Assembly (NCBI RefSeq): GCF_029760955.1
Contig: NZ_CP121682.1
Span: forward strand, 5,332,001-5,396,000
Origin: Streptomyces cathayae
GTDB taxonomy: Bacteria; Actinomycetota; Actinomycetes; Streptomycetales; Streptomycetaceae
DNA: 64,000 nucleotides
Reading direction: 5' to 3'
The notes under the pieces are model-generated. The model did no database searches, had not been told where the DNA came from, and saw only the letters and a program-made list of their open reading frames with translations. The position numbers and the translations under genes were made by a program. Shown here in pieces: positions 17,284 through 25,565 of the stretch (positions within the stretch are counted from its first letter, which is position 1; the number at the start of each line of letters is the position of its first letter).

Positions 17284-18810
17284 ATGTCCCGCAGCAAGGG
17301 GGGGAACGCGGCCGTGGCGCAGCCTGAGGTCACCGTGGTCATCGGGGCGTACGAGGCGATGCCGTATCTGGTCGAGTGCCTCGCCTCGCTGGAGGCGCAG
17401 ACCATCGCCCCGGAGCGCATCGAGGTCATCGCGGTCGACGACGGCTCGACGGACGGCACGGGGGAGTGCCTGGAGGAGTTCGCGGGCCGGGCGCCCATGC
17501 CGGTCACCGTGATCCGGCAGGCGAACTCGGGCGGTCCCAGCGGCCCGCGCAACATCGGCCTGGACCGGGCCACCGGGCGCTACCGAACGCTTGCCCAGTG
17601 CTCCGCCCTTCAGGGTGGAGGTGTAGGGCATCCTGCCCGTAGTGGCCCGAAGGGGCGCGGCGGCATGGCTAAGATCGCCTTGTCCGACGACGGAGTTGTC
17701 GGACCTACCGCCGGACGGGCGGGAAGTCAAGCCTGCGGAGGCCGTGTAAGACCGACCCTCGCCGGTCGGCAGTGGCCTGTGAAACAGGAACCCGAGGTGG
17801 TACCGCGAAGCGGTACCGACCGGAATCTCCTGCCCTCGGGCAGGAGAGGACGTCAAGTCTTCTTCCTGGACGCCGACGACCGGCTCGGGCACGAGGCCCT
17901 GCAGCGGATGGTGGCCATGGCCGACCGGGCCGGCACCGATGTGGTCCTCGGCCGGGTCGAAGGCGTCAACCGGGGTGCCCCGAAGTCCATGTGGGGCCGC
18001 ACTCTGGAGCGTACGGACGTCCACTCCTCCCCCATCAAGTACACGCTCAGCGCGCAGAAGCTGTTCCGCCGCGCGTTACTCGTCCGGCACGGCATACGGT
18101 TCGACGAGTCGCTGTTCACCGGCGAGGACGCGCTGTTCACCATGGAGGCGTACCTCAGGGCGAACGGCGTCTCCGTGATCGCCGATCACACCTGCTACTA
18201 CCTGGTGGGCCGCGACGACGGCAGGCACGTGACCAAGAGCGGGAGTCACACCCTGCGCTTCGAGTCGGCCCGCCGCTTGGCGGACCTGATCGCCGCCCTC
18301 GTCCCCGCGGGCCCCCGGCGCGACCGGCTCATGCTGCGGCCCTTCACCGTCACCCTGCTCCCGCAGTTCGGCCCCCGGTTCCTCAAGGACAGCGACCGGG
18401 TGCGGCGGCACAAGCTGGAACTGGCGAAGCCCCTGATGGACGCCCACTGGAGCGAGGACGTCGCCCGGCACCTGAAGGTCGAGGAACGGCTGAGACTGCA
18501 CCTGGTGGCCGAACAGCGGCTCGAACTCCTCACCGACGCAGTGAAGTTCACAGCGGAGAGGAAGCAGGCGCCGGCTCTGCTGGAGCGGCGGGGCCGACGC
18601 GTCTACCTCGTGTATCCGCACTTCCGTGACCGCGCGGCGGGCGTCCCCGACTCCGTCTACCTCGCCTCGCCCCGGGAGGCCCGCGCCTTCCCCGGCTACC
18701 GCGAGGGCGGCACGGCCACCGTCCTGCGCCGCGCCGCCCGCCGGGCCCGCCACCTGCTGACCTCGCCCGGGAGGCCCGCCCCGGAGCCGAAGACCCCGGC
18801 GGCGGCATGA
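17284..18810 (+). CDS. Family 2 glycosyltransferase carrying an in-frame 91-residue IS-derived insertion
   Basis: The GT-A fold starts VTVVIGAYEAMPYL, with VDDGSTDGT and GGPSGPRNIGLDRATGRY, then is broken. It resumes as VFFLDADDRLGH, the DXD metal-binding motif. Between them lies a 273-bp (91-codon) insertion, 17584-17856, with no stop codon, so the frame stays open for 508 aa. Without it the protein would be ~417 aa, similar in layout to the enzyme at 3266. The insertion abuts the catalytic strand, so activity is doubtful. A TTA leucine codon at 18076-18078 suggests bldA-dependent expression. Context suggests a cell-wall glycopolymer sugar transferase. Stop lies 5 bp from the convergent TagF-like gene. 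Confidence 0.8.
   Translation: MSRSKGGNAAVAQPEVTVVIGAYEAMPYLVECLASLEAQTIAPERIEVIAVDDGSTDGTGECLEEFAGRAPMPVTVIRQANSGGPSGPRNIGLDRATGRYRTLAQCSALQGGGVGHPARSGPKGRGGMAKIALSDDGVVGPTAGRAGSQACGGRVRPTLAGRQWPVKQEPEVVPRSGTDRNLLPSGRRGRQVFFLDADDRLGHEALQRMVAMADRAGTDVVLGRVEGVNRGAPKSMWGRTLERTDVHSSPIKYTLSAQKLFRRALLVRHGIRFDESLFTGEDALFTMEAYLRANGVSVIADHTCYYLVGRDDGRHVTKSGSHTLRFESARRLADLIAALVPAGPRRDRLMLRPFTVTLLPQFGPRFLKDSDRVRRHKLELAKPLMDAHWSEDVARHLKVEERLRLHLVAEQRLELLTDAVKFTAERKQAPALLERRGRRVYLVYPHFRDRAAGVPDSVYLASPREARAFPGYREGGTATVLRRAARRARHLLTSPGRPAPEPKTPAAA
17584..17856 (+). mobile_element. Mini IS605-type element without tnpB
   Basis: A 273-bp element interrupting the GT2 gene. Its left end (CGAAC, then CTTGC and a CTCCGCCC-TTCA-GGGTGGAG hairpin) matches the plan of the left end at 57079. 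Its right end is GGAATC, hairpin TCCTGCCC/GGCAGGA, GAGGACGTCAA. The flank is CTAC on the left, and the interrupted codons ...TAC|GTC join cleanly when it is removed. It has no ORF of its own but retains ~145 bp homologous to the tnpB 3' end and RNA region of the full copies. It would need TnpA from elsewhere to move. Confidence 0.8.
17710..17856 (+). ncRNA. Candidate stand-alone omega RNA
   Basis: GCCGGACGGGCGG (17710-17722) equals the start of the corresponding region of copy 2 (58711), and GCCTGCGGAG and AAGACC match copy 1. Hairpins: ACCGACC/GGTCGG, GGTACCG/CGGTACC and the terminal TCCTGCC/GGCAGGA, each with bases different from the other copies but still paired. The 3' flank, starting GTCTTCTTCC at 17857, would be the guide. 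Expression is unproven. Confidence 0.55.
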
Positions 18811-18815
18811 CACCT

Positions 18816-20939
18816 CTACCCCTGACCGCCCCGGGCTCCGGTGTCGGCTCCGGCCTCGGCCCCGGTTCCGGTTCCCGGGTCGGTGTCGGGGTTCTGACGC
18901 GGGGAGGGGAGCAGGGCCTCCTGGGGGATGGAGGACATGCGAGTCCTGTGGTGCAGCGCGGTCGTGGACAGGGCGTGCAGGGCGGCGTTGCAGCGCTCCT
19001 GGGCCGTCGGCTCGTCGGGGCCCAGCAGCCTCAGCTTCAACTCCGCTCGGGCATCCGCCAGTTCGTCCTTCTCCGGGTGCCGGACCGACTCCAGCAGGGC
19101 CGGCACCCCGCCCGCGTCCGGGGTCAGTACGGTCGCCGCGGCCACCGTCGGGAACTCCGCTCGGAACGCCTCCTCGGACAGCCCGCCGGTGTTCGCCACC
19201 GCGTACGGCTTGCCGCTGGCCAGGAAGTCGCTGATGACGCTCGACACATCGCTGATCAGCAGGTCGGCGACGTCGAAGCAGGCGTACAGGGCGGGCCGTA
19301 CGTCGATGACGATCTGGTGCTCCCCCTCCGGAAGCGACGCCCAGTACGCCTCCTCCCAGGCCGCCGTGACCCTGCTCACCGCTTCGGCCCGGCCCGAGGG
19401 CGGGGCGGACTGCGCCAGCATCCGCTCGACCTGGTCGGCGTCCGGACGGACCCCGGCCGCCGTGAGCCGGTCGAGCTCCGCGGTGAGCCGGTCCAGTTCC
19501 GCGACGGACCGGGTGGGCCGGGCGGAGCCCGCGGACCGCTCCCGGTTCGCCGCCCGGATCAGCTCCCGGATGCGCTGGTCGGCGGCGCCCGCCCGCGGAT
19601 CCACCGAGCCGGTCAGCGGGTGCGGCTTGTACAGCAGCCGTACGCCCGGGTCCGCGAGCAGCGCCCGTACGAGGTTCTCCCCGGCCGCGAGCACCGAGGT
19701 GTTGCCCGGGTTGCCGTCCCAGCCCTCCCAGGTCGGCGCGTACAGCACCGTGGTGTACGGACCGGTGGGCGGGCCCGCGTACGGGTGCACGGCGTCCAGC
19801 TGGGGGCGGCCGATCTCCACCACGTCCTTGTCCTCGACCCCCACCTCGGCCCGCGCGTACCGCTCGCGCGCCTCGGGACCGGCCACCCACACCTCGTCGT
19901 AGGCCTTCGCGTACGGGTTGCAGGACGACAGCTTGTCGCTCTCGCCGTGGTTGACGAAGGCGTGCTTGATCGTGGGGATGCGCAGCACCTGCGAGGTCTT
20001 GCCGGAGTTCGACGGGTGGATGAGGACCCGCAGCGAGGACTGCTCGAGCCGCATCAGGGTGGCCACCTTCGGCAGGCACACGACCGGGATGTCGGTCGCC
20101 GCGATCTTCGCCACCATGAACCGCTCACGCAGGATGATCACCGGTCGACCCTCGAGCCTGCTCATCGTCTCCAGCCACATGTTCGCCTGGTAGGCGGAGG
20201 AGGCCCCGCCGGAGAAGTACAGGCCGACCGTGGGCCGGTAGTCCTCCAGCCAGGCGTCGAACCAGTCGATTACCTCCTGTTCGCCCGCCGGCCGCCGGGA
20301 GGGCAGCAGGCGCAGCAGCAGTGCGCCCAGGCCCGCCGCCGCGAGCACCAGCGACAACGCGATCCCGGCCACCGCGGGCAGGGAGGTCCGGGTCACCGCC
20401 GTCGCGGCCAGGCCGGCCGTCGCGGGCAGGCCGAGGAGCAGCAGCCGACGGCCGGGGTGGCGCAGCAGCGTGGCCGGGGCGCGGGTCAGGCGCAGGGCCG
20501 AGGCGTCGATGTTCCGGGTCACCACGGGCAGCGTGCGGGTGCGGCGGACCAGCACGGAGACCGCCTGGATCGCGCAGTGCAGCGCGTAGAAGGCGAGCAG
20601 GCCGACGACGAGCCACGCGTACCGCGGCTCCCCGCCCTGCCCGGCGAGTTGCAGCAGGCCCACCACCAGCAGCAGGTCCCGCAGCACATGGCGGACGGTG
20701 ATGTCCGCGTGCGCCTTGGCGAGCATCGACAGCAAGCCGGGCTGCCACCGGTACAGGGCACCCTCGACCGCCAGGGACGCGGCGGTCGCGCCGAGCAGCA
20801 GCGGGGCGCTCGGGAGCAGGGCTCCGGCGGCCTGCGCCGCGGTGGCTGCCAGCAGAGTGGTGGCGACGAGGACCCTCAGCGCGGCCTGTCGGTGAGGAAG
20901 CCCTGCCGTGAACCATCGGTGGGGGAGAGGTACGTGCAC
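18816..20939 (-). CDS. Second TagF-like CDP-polyol glycerophosphotransferase family membrane protein
   Basis: Paralogue of the protein at 14983-17091 with the same layout: ~220 residues of hydrophobic segments, then the Glyphos_transf domain with VLYAPTWEGWDGNPGNTS, LYKPHPLTG and SDVSSVISDFLASGKPY. The ~45 C-terminal residues are a Gly/Thr/Asp-rich low-complexity tail (GTGTGAEAGADTG). I chose the GTG at 20939, which has GGAG 8 nt upstream; in-frame GTGs at 20948 and 20990 are alternatives. Two such enzymes facing each other around a glycosyltransferase suggest one primes and one extends a wall glycopolymer; that division is inference. Confidence 0.87.
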   Translation of the reverse strand: MHVPLPHRWFTAGLPHRQAALRVLVATTLLAATAAQAAGALLPSAPLLLGATAASLAVEGALYRWQPGLLSMLAKAHADITVRHVLRDLLLVVGLLQLAGQGGEPRYAWLVVGLLAFYALHCAIQAVSVLVRRTRTLPVVTRNIDASALRLTRAPATLLRHPGRRLLLLGLPATAGLAATAVTRTSLPAVAGIALSLVLAAAGLGALLLRLLPSRRPAGEQEVIDWFDAWLEDYRPTVGLYFSGGASSAYQANMWLETMSRLEGRPVIILRERFMVAKIAATDIPVVCLPKVATLMRLEQSSLRVLIHPSNSGKTSQVLRIPTIKHAFVNHGESDKLSSCNPYAKAYDEVWVAGPEARERYARAEVGVEDKDVVEIGRPQLDAVHPYAGPPTGPYTTVLYAPTWEGWDGNPGNTSVLAAGENLVRALLADPGVRLLYKPHPLTGSVDPRAGAADQRIRELIRAANRERSAGSARPTRSVAELDRLTAELDRLTAAGVRPDADQVERMLAQSAPPSGRAEAVSRVTAAWEEAYWASLPEGEHQIVIDVRPALYACFDVADLLISDVSSVISDFLASGKPYAVANTGGLSEEAFRAEFPTVAAATVLTPDAGGVPALLESVRHPEKDELADARAELKLRLLGPDEPTAQERCNAALHALSTTALHHRTRMSSIPQEALLPSPRQNPDTDPGTGTGAEAGADTGARGGQG

Positions 20940-21613
20940 TGCGGACACTCCAAAGTCGTCACACGAGGACGTGTGGAGATTAACGTGCACCGACCTGTGG
21001 GCGACACGGGCGTGTCCGCCTGCCGTTCCGGCCGTGAACTGTTATGTCCCGTTGCCGCTCCCGTCGGTCGGGGGAAATGCGGGCGTACCCTTCCAATAGG
21101 CCGGGGTGACCTGCGCGCTGATCTCATTTCGGTCCGGCCGGGGACGATATCCCGGCCGACCGCTCGGACCGTGGGCGATGAGTGAACACGGGCGGGCCGC
21201 GTGGAATCGATGTACACGTGTGCGGCCTTGACGTGAGGTCATCCTCCGTCGCCGATCGGTGTCAGGTCCGGCTGGTCGGTCAGGGGCGGCGGTTTTCGGC
21301 TCGGGCTCCCTTTCTGCTGCGATGTGTTGTCGTGACTCCCCGACTTCCCGACTTCCCGAATCGCAGGGGACCCGGATGTCGTTTCCCTGAGCGGGCACCG
21401 GCCGTGGTGATCTGCTCCGCACCGGCTCGAGCATCGCCGGCCGGTGGGTCCTCCCCCGCCGGCCGAGGAGCCCGGACACGACCCGCGGTGCGGTTCACAG
21501 CGTGAAACGGTGGCGCGCCGCCCCGTTCCCTTCCCGTAGATTCCTGGTGAGCGATCGATCGATGTGAACCGGTGGTCGACGCGAATCCGATGTGAAGGGG
21601 ACGGGCGGCGAAA
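20940..21613. other. Divergent intergenic region before proB
   Basis: About 670 bases without a supportable gene, between the minus-strand TagF-like gene and proB. An open frame at 21182-21505 (+) has no RBS and a composition unlike a protein, so it is not called. CGACTTCC is repeated back to back near 21340-21356. Promoters for both flanking genes must be here; none is clear. Confidence 0.5.
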
Positions 21614-22741
21614 GTGGCACGGGCAAGGCAGGCCGTGGGCGAGGCCCGCAGGATCGTCGTCAAGATCGGATCCTCCTCGCTGACCACCGCGGCGGGAGGC
21701 CTGGACGCCGACCGGGTCGACGCACTCGTCGACGTGCTCGCCAAGGTGCGCTCCGGCGGGGAGCGCGAACTGGTCCTCGTCTCCTCCGGTGCCATCGCCG
21801 CCGGCCTCGCCCCGCTGGGCCTGACCCGCCGTCCCAGGGACCTGGCCCGCCAGCAGGCCGCGGCCAGCGTCGGCCAGGGCCTGCTGGTGGCCCGCTACAC
21901 GGCCTCCTTCGCCCGCTACGGCGTCCGCGTCGGCCAGGTGCTGCTGACCTCCGACGACATGAGCCGCCGCGCCCACCACCGCAACGCCTCCCGCACCCTC
22001 GACAAGCTGTTCGCGATGGGCGCCTTCCCGGTCGTCAACGAGAACGACACCGTCGCCACCGACGAGATCCGCTTCGGCGACAACGACCGCCTCGCCGCCC
22101 TCGTCGCCCACCTGGTCCACGCCGATCTGCTCGTCCTGCTGTCCGACGTGGACGGCGTGTACGACGGCGACCCCGCGCGGCCCGGCACCTCGCGGATCGC
22201 CGAGGTGCGGGGCCCCCAGGACCTCGCCCACGTGGACATCGGCAGCGCGGGGAAGGCCGGTGTCGGCACCGGCGGCATGGTCACCAAGGTGGAGGCCGCC
22301 CGGATCGCCGCCGCCGCGGGCGTCCCGGTCGTGCTGACCAGCGCCGTCCACGCGGGCGACGCCCTCGCCGGCGCGGACACCGGAACGTACTTCCACCCCA
22401 CCGGCCGGCGCTCCGCCGACCGGCTGCTCTGGCTCCAGCACGCGTCCACCCCGCAGGGCGCGCTCACCCTCGACGACGGCGCGGTGCGCGCGGTCGTGGA
22501 GCGCCGCAAGTCGCTGCTGCCGGCCGGCATCGCGGGCGTCGAGGGCGAGTTCAGCGCGGGCGACCCGGTCGAGCTGCGGGACCGCGCGGGGCGGCCGGTG
22601 GCCCGCGGCCTGGTCAACTTCGACGCCAAGGAGATCCCCCGGCTGATCGGCCGTTCCACCCACGATCTCGCCCGCGATCTCGGACCCGGGTACGAGCGCG
22701 AGGTCGTACACAGGGACGATCTGGTGGTCCTGCACCCGTAA
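21614..22741 (+). CDS. proB: Glutamate 5-kinase
   Basis: First step of proline synthesis: ATP-dependent phosphorylation of glutamate. The 375-aa protein has an amino-acid-kinase domain (IVVKIGSSSLT, LVSSGAIAAG, VNENDTVATDE, LLSDVDGVYDGDP) and a C-terminal PUA domain from ~285, the full-length bacterial form. The GTG start follows a GGGGACGGGCGGCG purine-rich stretch. proA follows after one small gene, so the pathway's first two enzymes are clustered. Feedback inhibition by proline is known for the family. Confidence 0.96.
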   Translation: MARARQAVGEARRIVVKIGSSSLTTAAGGLDADRVDALVDVLAKVRSGGERELVLVSSGAIAAGLAPLGLTRRPRDLARQQAAASVGQGLLVARYTASFARYGVRVGQVLLTSDDMSRRAHHRNASRTLDKLFAMGAFPVVNENDTVATDEIRFGDNDRLAALVAHLVHADLLVLLSDVDGVYDGDPARPGTSRIAEVRGPQDLAHVDIGSAGKAGVGTGGMVTKVEAARIAAAAGVPVVLTSAVHAGDALAGADTGTYFHPTGRRSADRLLWLQHASTPQGALTLDDGAVRAVVERRKSLLPAGIAGVEGEFSAGDPVELRDRAGRPVARGLVNFDAKEIPRLIGRSTHDLARDLGPGYEREVVHRDDLVVLHP

Positions 22742-22874
22742 TGTCCCGGATCGTCCGCCCCGCGCGGTGGACGTTCCGCAAAACCGCCCCATGACGCCCG
22801 GCGGCCTGCTCAACTTTCCTCCAGGGACACATCCGCCCGGCCCGAGAGCCGGCCTGTGCGTGAAGGAGGCCGTC

Positions 22875-23342
22875 GTGAGACGAGGACGCCCTGGGACGAC
22901 GGCGTCCCGCGGTGGTGCCGGCTCCCGGACGGCCGGTGAGGAGCGCGCCCTGACCAGCGTCGCGGCCGGGGACCGGTTCCAGGGCGGCGAGCACCGGGAC
23001 CTGCCCCGCCTGTGGCACGTCACCCTCAGCGTCTCCGGCAGCCGGGCCCCGGTCGCCGAGGTCCGCCGCGCCCTGGAGCAGCTCGCCCACGACCACCCCT
23101 TCCTGCTGACCAGCCGGTACGCCGACGACCACGCGGAGATCCGCTACTGGGAGGAGGCCCGGGACCTGCACGACGCGGCCGCCGTGGCGCTGCGGCTGTG
23201 GGGCGAGCACCGGCAGACCGCGGGCCTGCCGCCCTGGGAGATCGTCGGCCTGGAGGTCATCGACCGGGCCACCTACCACCAGCGCATCGCCGCGGGCCAC
23301 GGCCCGGCCCCGGCGACCCCGGTGGGCGTGCACCCGTTCTGA
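22875..23342 (+). CDS. Conserved hypothetical protein between proB and proA
   Basis: A 155-aa protein of unknown function. The GTG at 22875 has a near-perfect AAGGAGG 5 nt upstream, which decides the start. Residues ~40-150 look like a compact alpha/beta domain: RLWHVTLSVSG, then a helix EVRRALEQLAHDHPFLLTS, then AEIRYWEEARDLHDAAAVAL. I recall similar small proteins at this position in other actinobacteria, but cannot name a family. No transmembrane or metal-binding motif is seen. Confidence 0.75.
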   Translation: MRRGRPGTTASRGGAGSRTAGEERALTSVAAGDRFQGGEHRDLPRLWHVTLSVSGSRAPVAEVRRALEQLAHDHPFLLTSRYADDHAEIRYWEEARDLHDAAAVALRLWGEHRQTAGLPPWEIVGLEVIDRATYHQRIAAGHGPAPATPVGVHPF

Positions 23343-23506
23343 ACCGGATCACGCACCGCACCCACTGATGGCGACCACGCACCGCAACCGTCGATCGAGC
23401 AACCCCTACGGCGCGTCACCGCGTCCGCGAGAGCGCCGCCGGTTCAGGCGCGAAGGGGGCGGCTGCCCCGCCCCCGGTTCCCTCCGGCCGCACTATCCTT
23501 CCCCCC

Positions 23507-24793
23507 ATGACCACGCTTTCGCCTTATGACTCGATGTCCCCGGTCAACCAGGCCGCCTACCGGGCCAAGGGCGCCGCCGCCACCCTCGCTCCGCTGCCGC
23601 GTGCCGCCAAGGACGACGCACTGCTCGCCATCGCGGACGCGCTGGAGGTCCGGGCGAGCGAGATCGTCGAGGCCAACGCCCAGGACGTGGCCAGGGCGCG
23701 CGAGGCGGGCATCGGCGAGGGCATGATCGACCGGCTCACCCTCACCCCGGAGCGGGTGCGCGCGATCGCCTCCGACGTACGGGACGTGGCCGCGCTGCCC
23801 GACCCGGTCGGCGAGGTCGTCCGCGGCTCCACCCTGCCCAACGGCATCGACCTGCGGCAGGTCCGGGTGCCGCTCGGCGTCGTCGGGATCGTCTACGAGG
23901 GCCGCCCCAACGTCACGGTCGACGCCGCCGCCCTGTGCCTGAAGTCCGGCAACGCGGTCCTGCTGCGCGGCTCGTCCTCCGCGTACCGGTCGAACACCGC
24001 GCTGGTGCGGGTGCTGCGCGACGCGGTGCACGGCGCCGGGCTGCCCGCCGACGCCGTGCAGCTGGTGCCCGGCGAGAGCCGGGAGAGCGTGCGCGAGCTG
24101 ATGCGCGCCCGCGGCCTGGTCGACGTGCTCATCCCGCGTGGCGGCGCCTCCCTGATCAACACGATCGTCCAGGAGTCGATCGTCCCGGTCATCGAGACCG
24201 GCACCGGCAACTGCCACGTCTACGTCGACGCCCGCGCCGACATCGACACCGCCGTGGAGATCCTGGTCAACTCCAAGGCCCAGCGGGTCGGCGTCTGCAA
24301 CGCCGCCGAGACCCTCCTGGTCCACCAGGACATCGCCCCCGCGTTCCTGCCGCGCGCCCTGGACGCCCTGGCCGACGCCGGGGTCACCGTGCACGCCGAC
24401 GAGCGGGTGATGGCGTACGCCGAGGATTCCAAGGCGACCGTGGTGGAGGCCACCACGGAGGACTGGGAGACCGAGTACCTCTCCCACGACATCGCCGTGG
24501 CGGTCGTCGACTCCCTGGACCGGGCTGTGGAGCACATCCGGCTGTGGACCTCCGGCCACACCGAGGCCATCGTCACCACCTCGCAGCAGGCCGCCCGGCG
24601 GTTCACCCAGTTGGTGGATTCCACCACCGTCGCCGTCAACGCCTCCACCCGGTTCACCGACGGGGGGCAGTTCGGCTTCGGTGCGGAGATCGGCATCTCC
24701 ACGCAGAAGCTGCACGCCCGGGGGCCGATGGGCCTGCCGGAGCTGACCAGCACCAAGTACATCGTGACCGGCGACGGACACGTCCGCCGCTGA
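23507..24793 (+). CDS. proA: Gamma-glutamyl-phosphate reductase
   Basis: Second step of proline synthesis: NADPH reduction of glutamyl-5-phosphate to the semialdehyde. The 428-aa protein has the ALDH-like fold with [29 protein letters not shown] and the catalytic Cys in [14 protein letters not shown], ending [12 protein letters not shown]. The start is the ATG at 23507, 164 bp after the preceding small gene, so it may have its own promoter. Confidence 0.96.
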   Translation: MTTLSPYDSMSPVNQAAYRAKGAAATLAPLPRAAKDDALLAIADALEVRASEIVEANAQDVARAREAGIGEGMIDRLTLTPERVRAIASDVRDVAALPDPVGEVVRGSTLPNGIDLRQVRVPLGVVGIVYEGRPNVTVDAAALCLKSGNAVLLRGSSSAYRSNTALVRVLRDAVHGAGLPADAVQLVPGESRESVRELMRARGLVDVLIPRGGASLINTIVQESIVPVIETGTGNCHVYVDARADIDTAVEILVNSKAQRVGVCNAAETLLVHQDIAPAFLPRALDALADAGVTVHADERVMAYAEDSKATVVEATTEDWETEYLSHDIAVAVVDSLDRAVEHIRLWTSGHTEAIVTTSQQAARRFTQLVDSTTVAVNASTRFTDGGQFGFGAEIGISTQKLHARGPMGLPELTSTKYIVTGDGHVRR

Positions 24794-24857
24794 ACCACGG
24801 CCGCTCGGGCAGGCGGATGAATTTCCGTACCGTCTGCCCAAAATGACCCCTCAGGTC

Positions 24858-24869
24858 TACTCTGGAGAT
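24858..24869 (+). promoter_or_regulatory. -10 box placed for a leaderless transcript
   Basis: TACTCT (24858-24863) is followed by GGAGAT and then the GTG at 24870, so a transcript starting 6-7 nt after the -10 would begin at the start codon. The next gene has the same arrangement, TACTCT-GAAGAT-ATG at 25554-25568. Confidence 0.45.
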
Positions 24870-25478
24870 GTGCCGGAGGACGTGGGGGGCATGCCGTTCC
24901 CTGACGGCGGGGAGCCCGACGACGACCACGACCGCGGAGTGTCGGACGACGCGTTCGACTCCGTGGTCTTCGACGAGGCGTTCATCGGTGCGGCCGTGGT
25001 CCACGAGCCGACCGCCGTCGAACGCCTCCTGGCGGCCGCCCGGGCCAGAGCCGAGGCGTCCGAGGCCGAGGCCCGCCGTACCCGCCCGAAGAGCGAGCGG
25101 TACGAGGACGGATACGGCGACGGGTACGGCGGGCGTGACGGGTACGGCGGATACGGCCGCCGCCGCGGTGGCGCCTTCGACGACGTGGACGACGACTCCG
25201 ACGATCCCGAGGTGCTGGAGGACGGGTACGGCTCCCCGGGGCCGTACGGCAGGCAGGTCCGCTGGCACCGCCCGGTCGCCTGGGTGCTCGCCCTCGTGAT
25301 GGGCATCGGGATGGTCGCGCTCGCCTTCTCGGCCGTCTACCGGGGGGCCTCCTCCCCGCGTCAGGACCCGGCCCCGACGCCCGCCTCGACCGGCCCGGAG
25401 CAGGGCGGCGGCGTGACGCCGTCCGCCTCCGCCGACTTCTCCCGGCCGACCGTCCCGGTGATCCCGCCCGGCCCCTGA
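24870..25478 (+). CDS. Single-pass membrane protein with N-terminal VVFDEAF motif
   Basis: A 202-aa protein. Residues ~1-130 are acidic and Tyr/Gly/Arg-rich (DGYGDGYGGRDGYGG) and should be cytoplasmic. One transmembrane helix follows at ~136-157 (WVLALVMGIGMVALAFSAVY), then a short Pro/Ser/Thr-rich outer tail. DSVVFDEAFIGAAVVHE near the N-terminus recurs in the next gene product. GTG 24870 fits the promoter spacing; ATG 24843 is an alternative. From memory, the S. coelicolor genes here (SCO2583/SCO2584) have been linked to spore-wall/Mre-complex work; function is otherwise unknown. Confidence 0.75.
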   Translation: MPEDVGGMPFPDGGEPDDDHDRGVSDDAFDSVVFDEAFIGAAVVHEPTAVERLLAAARARAEASEAEARRTRPKSERYEDGYGDGYGGRDGYGGYGRRRGGAFDDVDDDSDDPEVLEDGYGSPGPYGRQVRWHRPVAWVLALVMGIGMVALAFSAVYRGASSPRQDPAPTPASTGPEQGGGVTPSASADFSRPTVPVIPPGP

Positions 25479-25565
25479 CAGCGGGGCCGGACCTGGTGGG
25501 AACCTGTCACAACTTGTCGTGCGGCAGGGCGTTTACGGGAGCTCCCCGCGACCTACTCTGAAGAT

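Noticed and set aside
17284..18810. Reading the 508-residue glycosyltransferase as one ordinary protein
   Set aside because: Residues ~101-191 are Gly/Arg-rich and coincide exactly with a DNA segment having IS605-type ends, so the insert is not native protein sequence.
21182..21505. 107-codon plus-strand frame in the proB upstream region
   Set aside because: Arg/Pro/Ser-rich with no structure, no RBS, no partner; probably non-coding.
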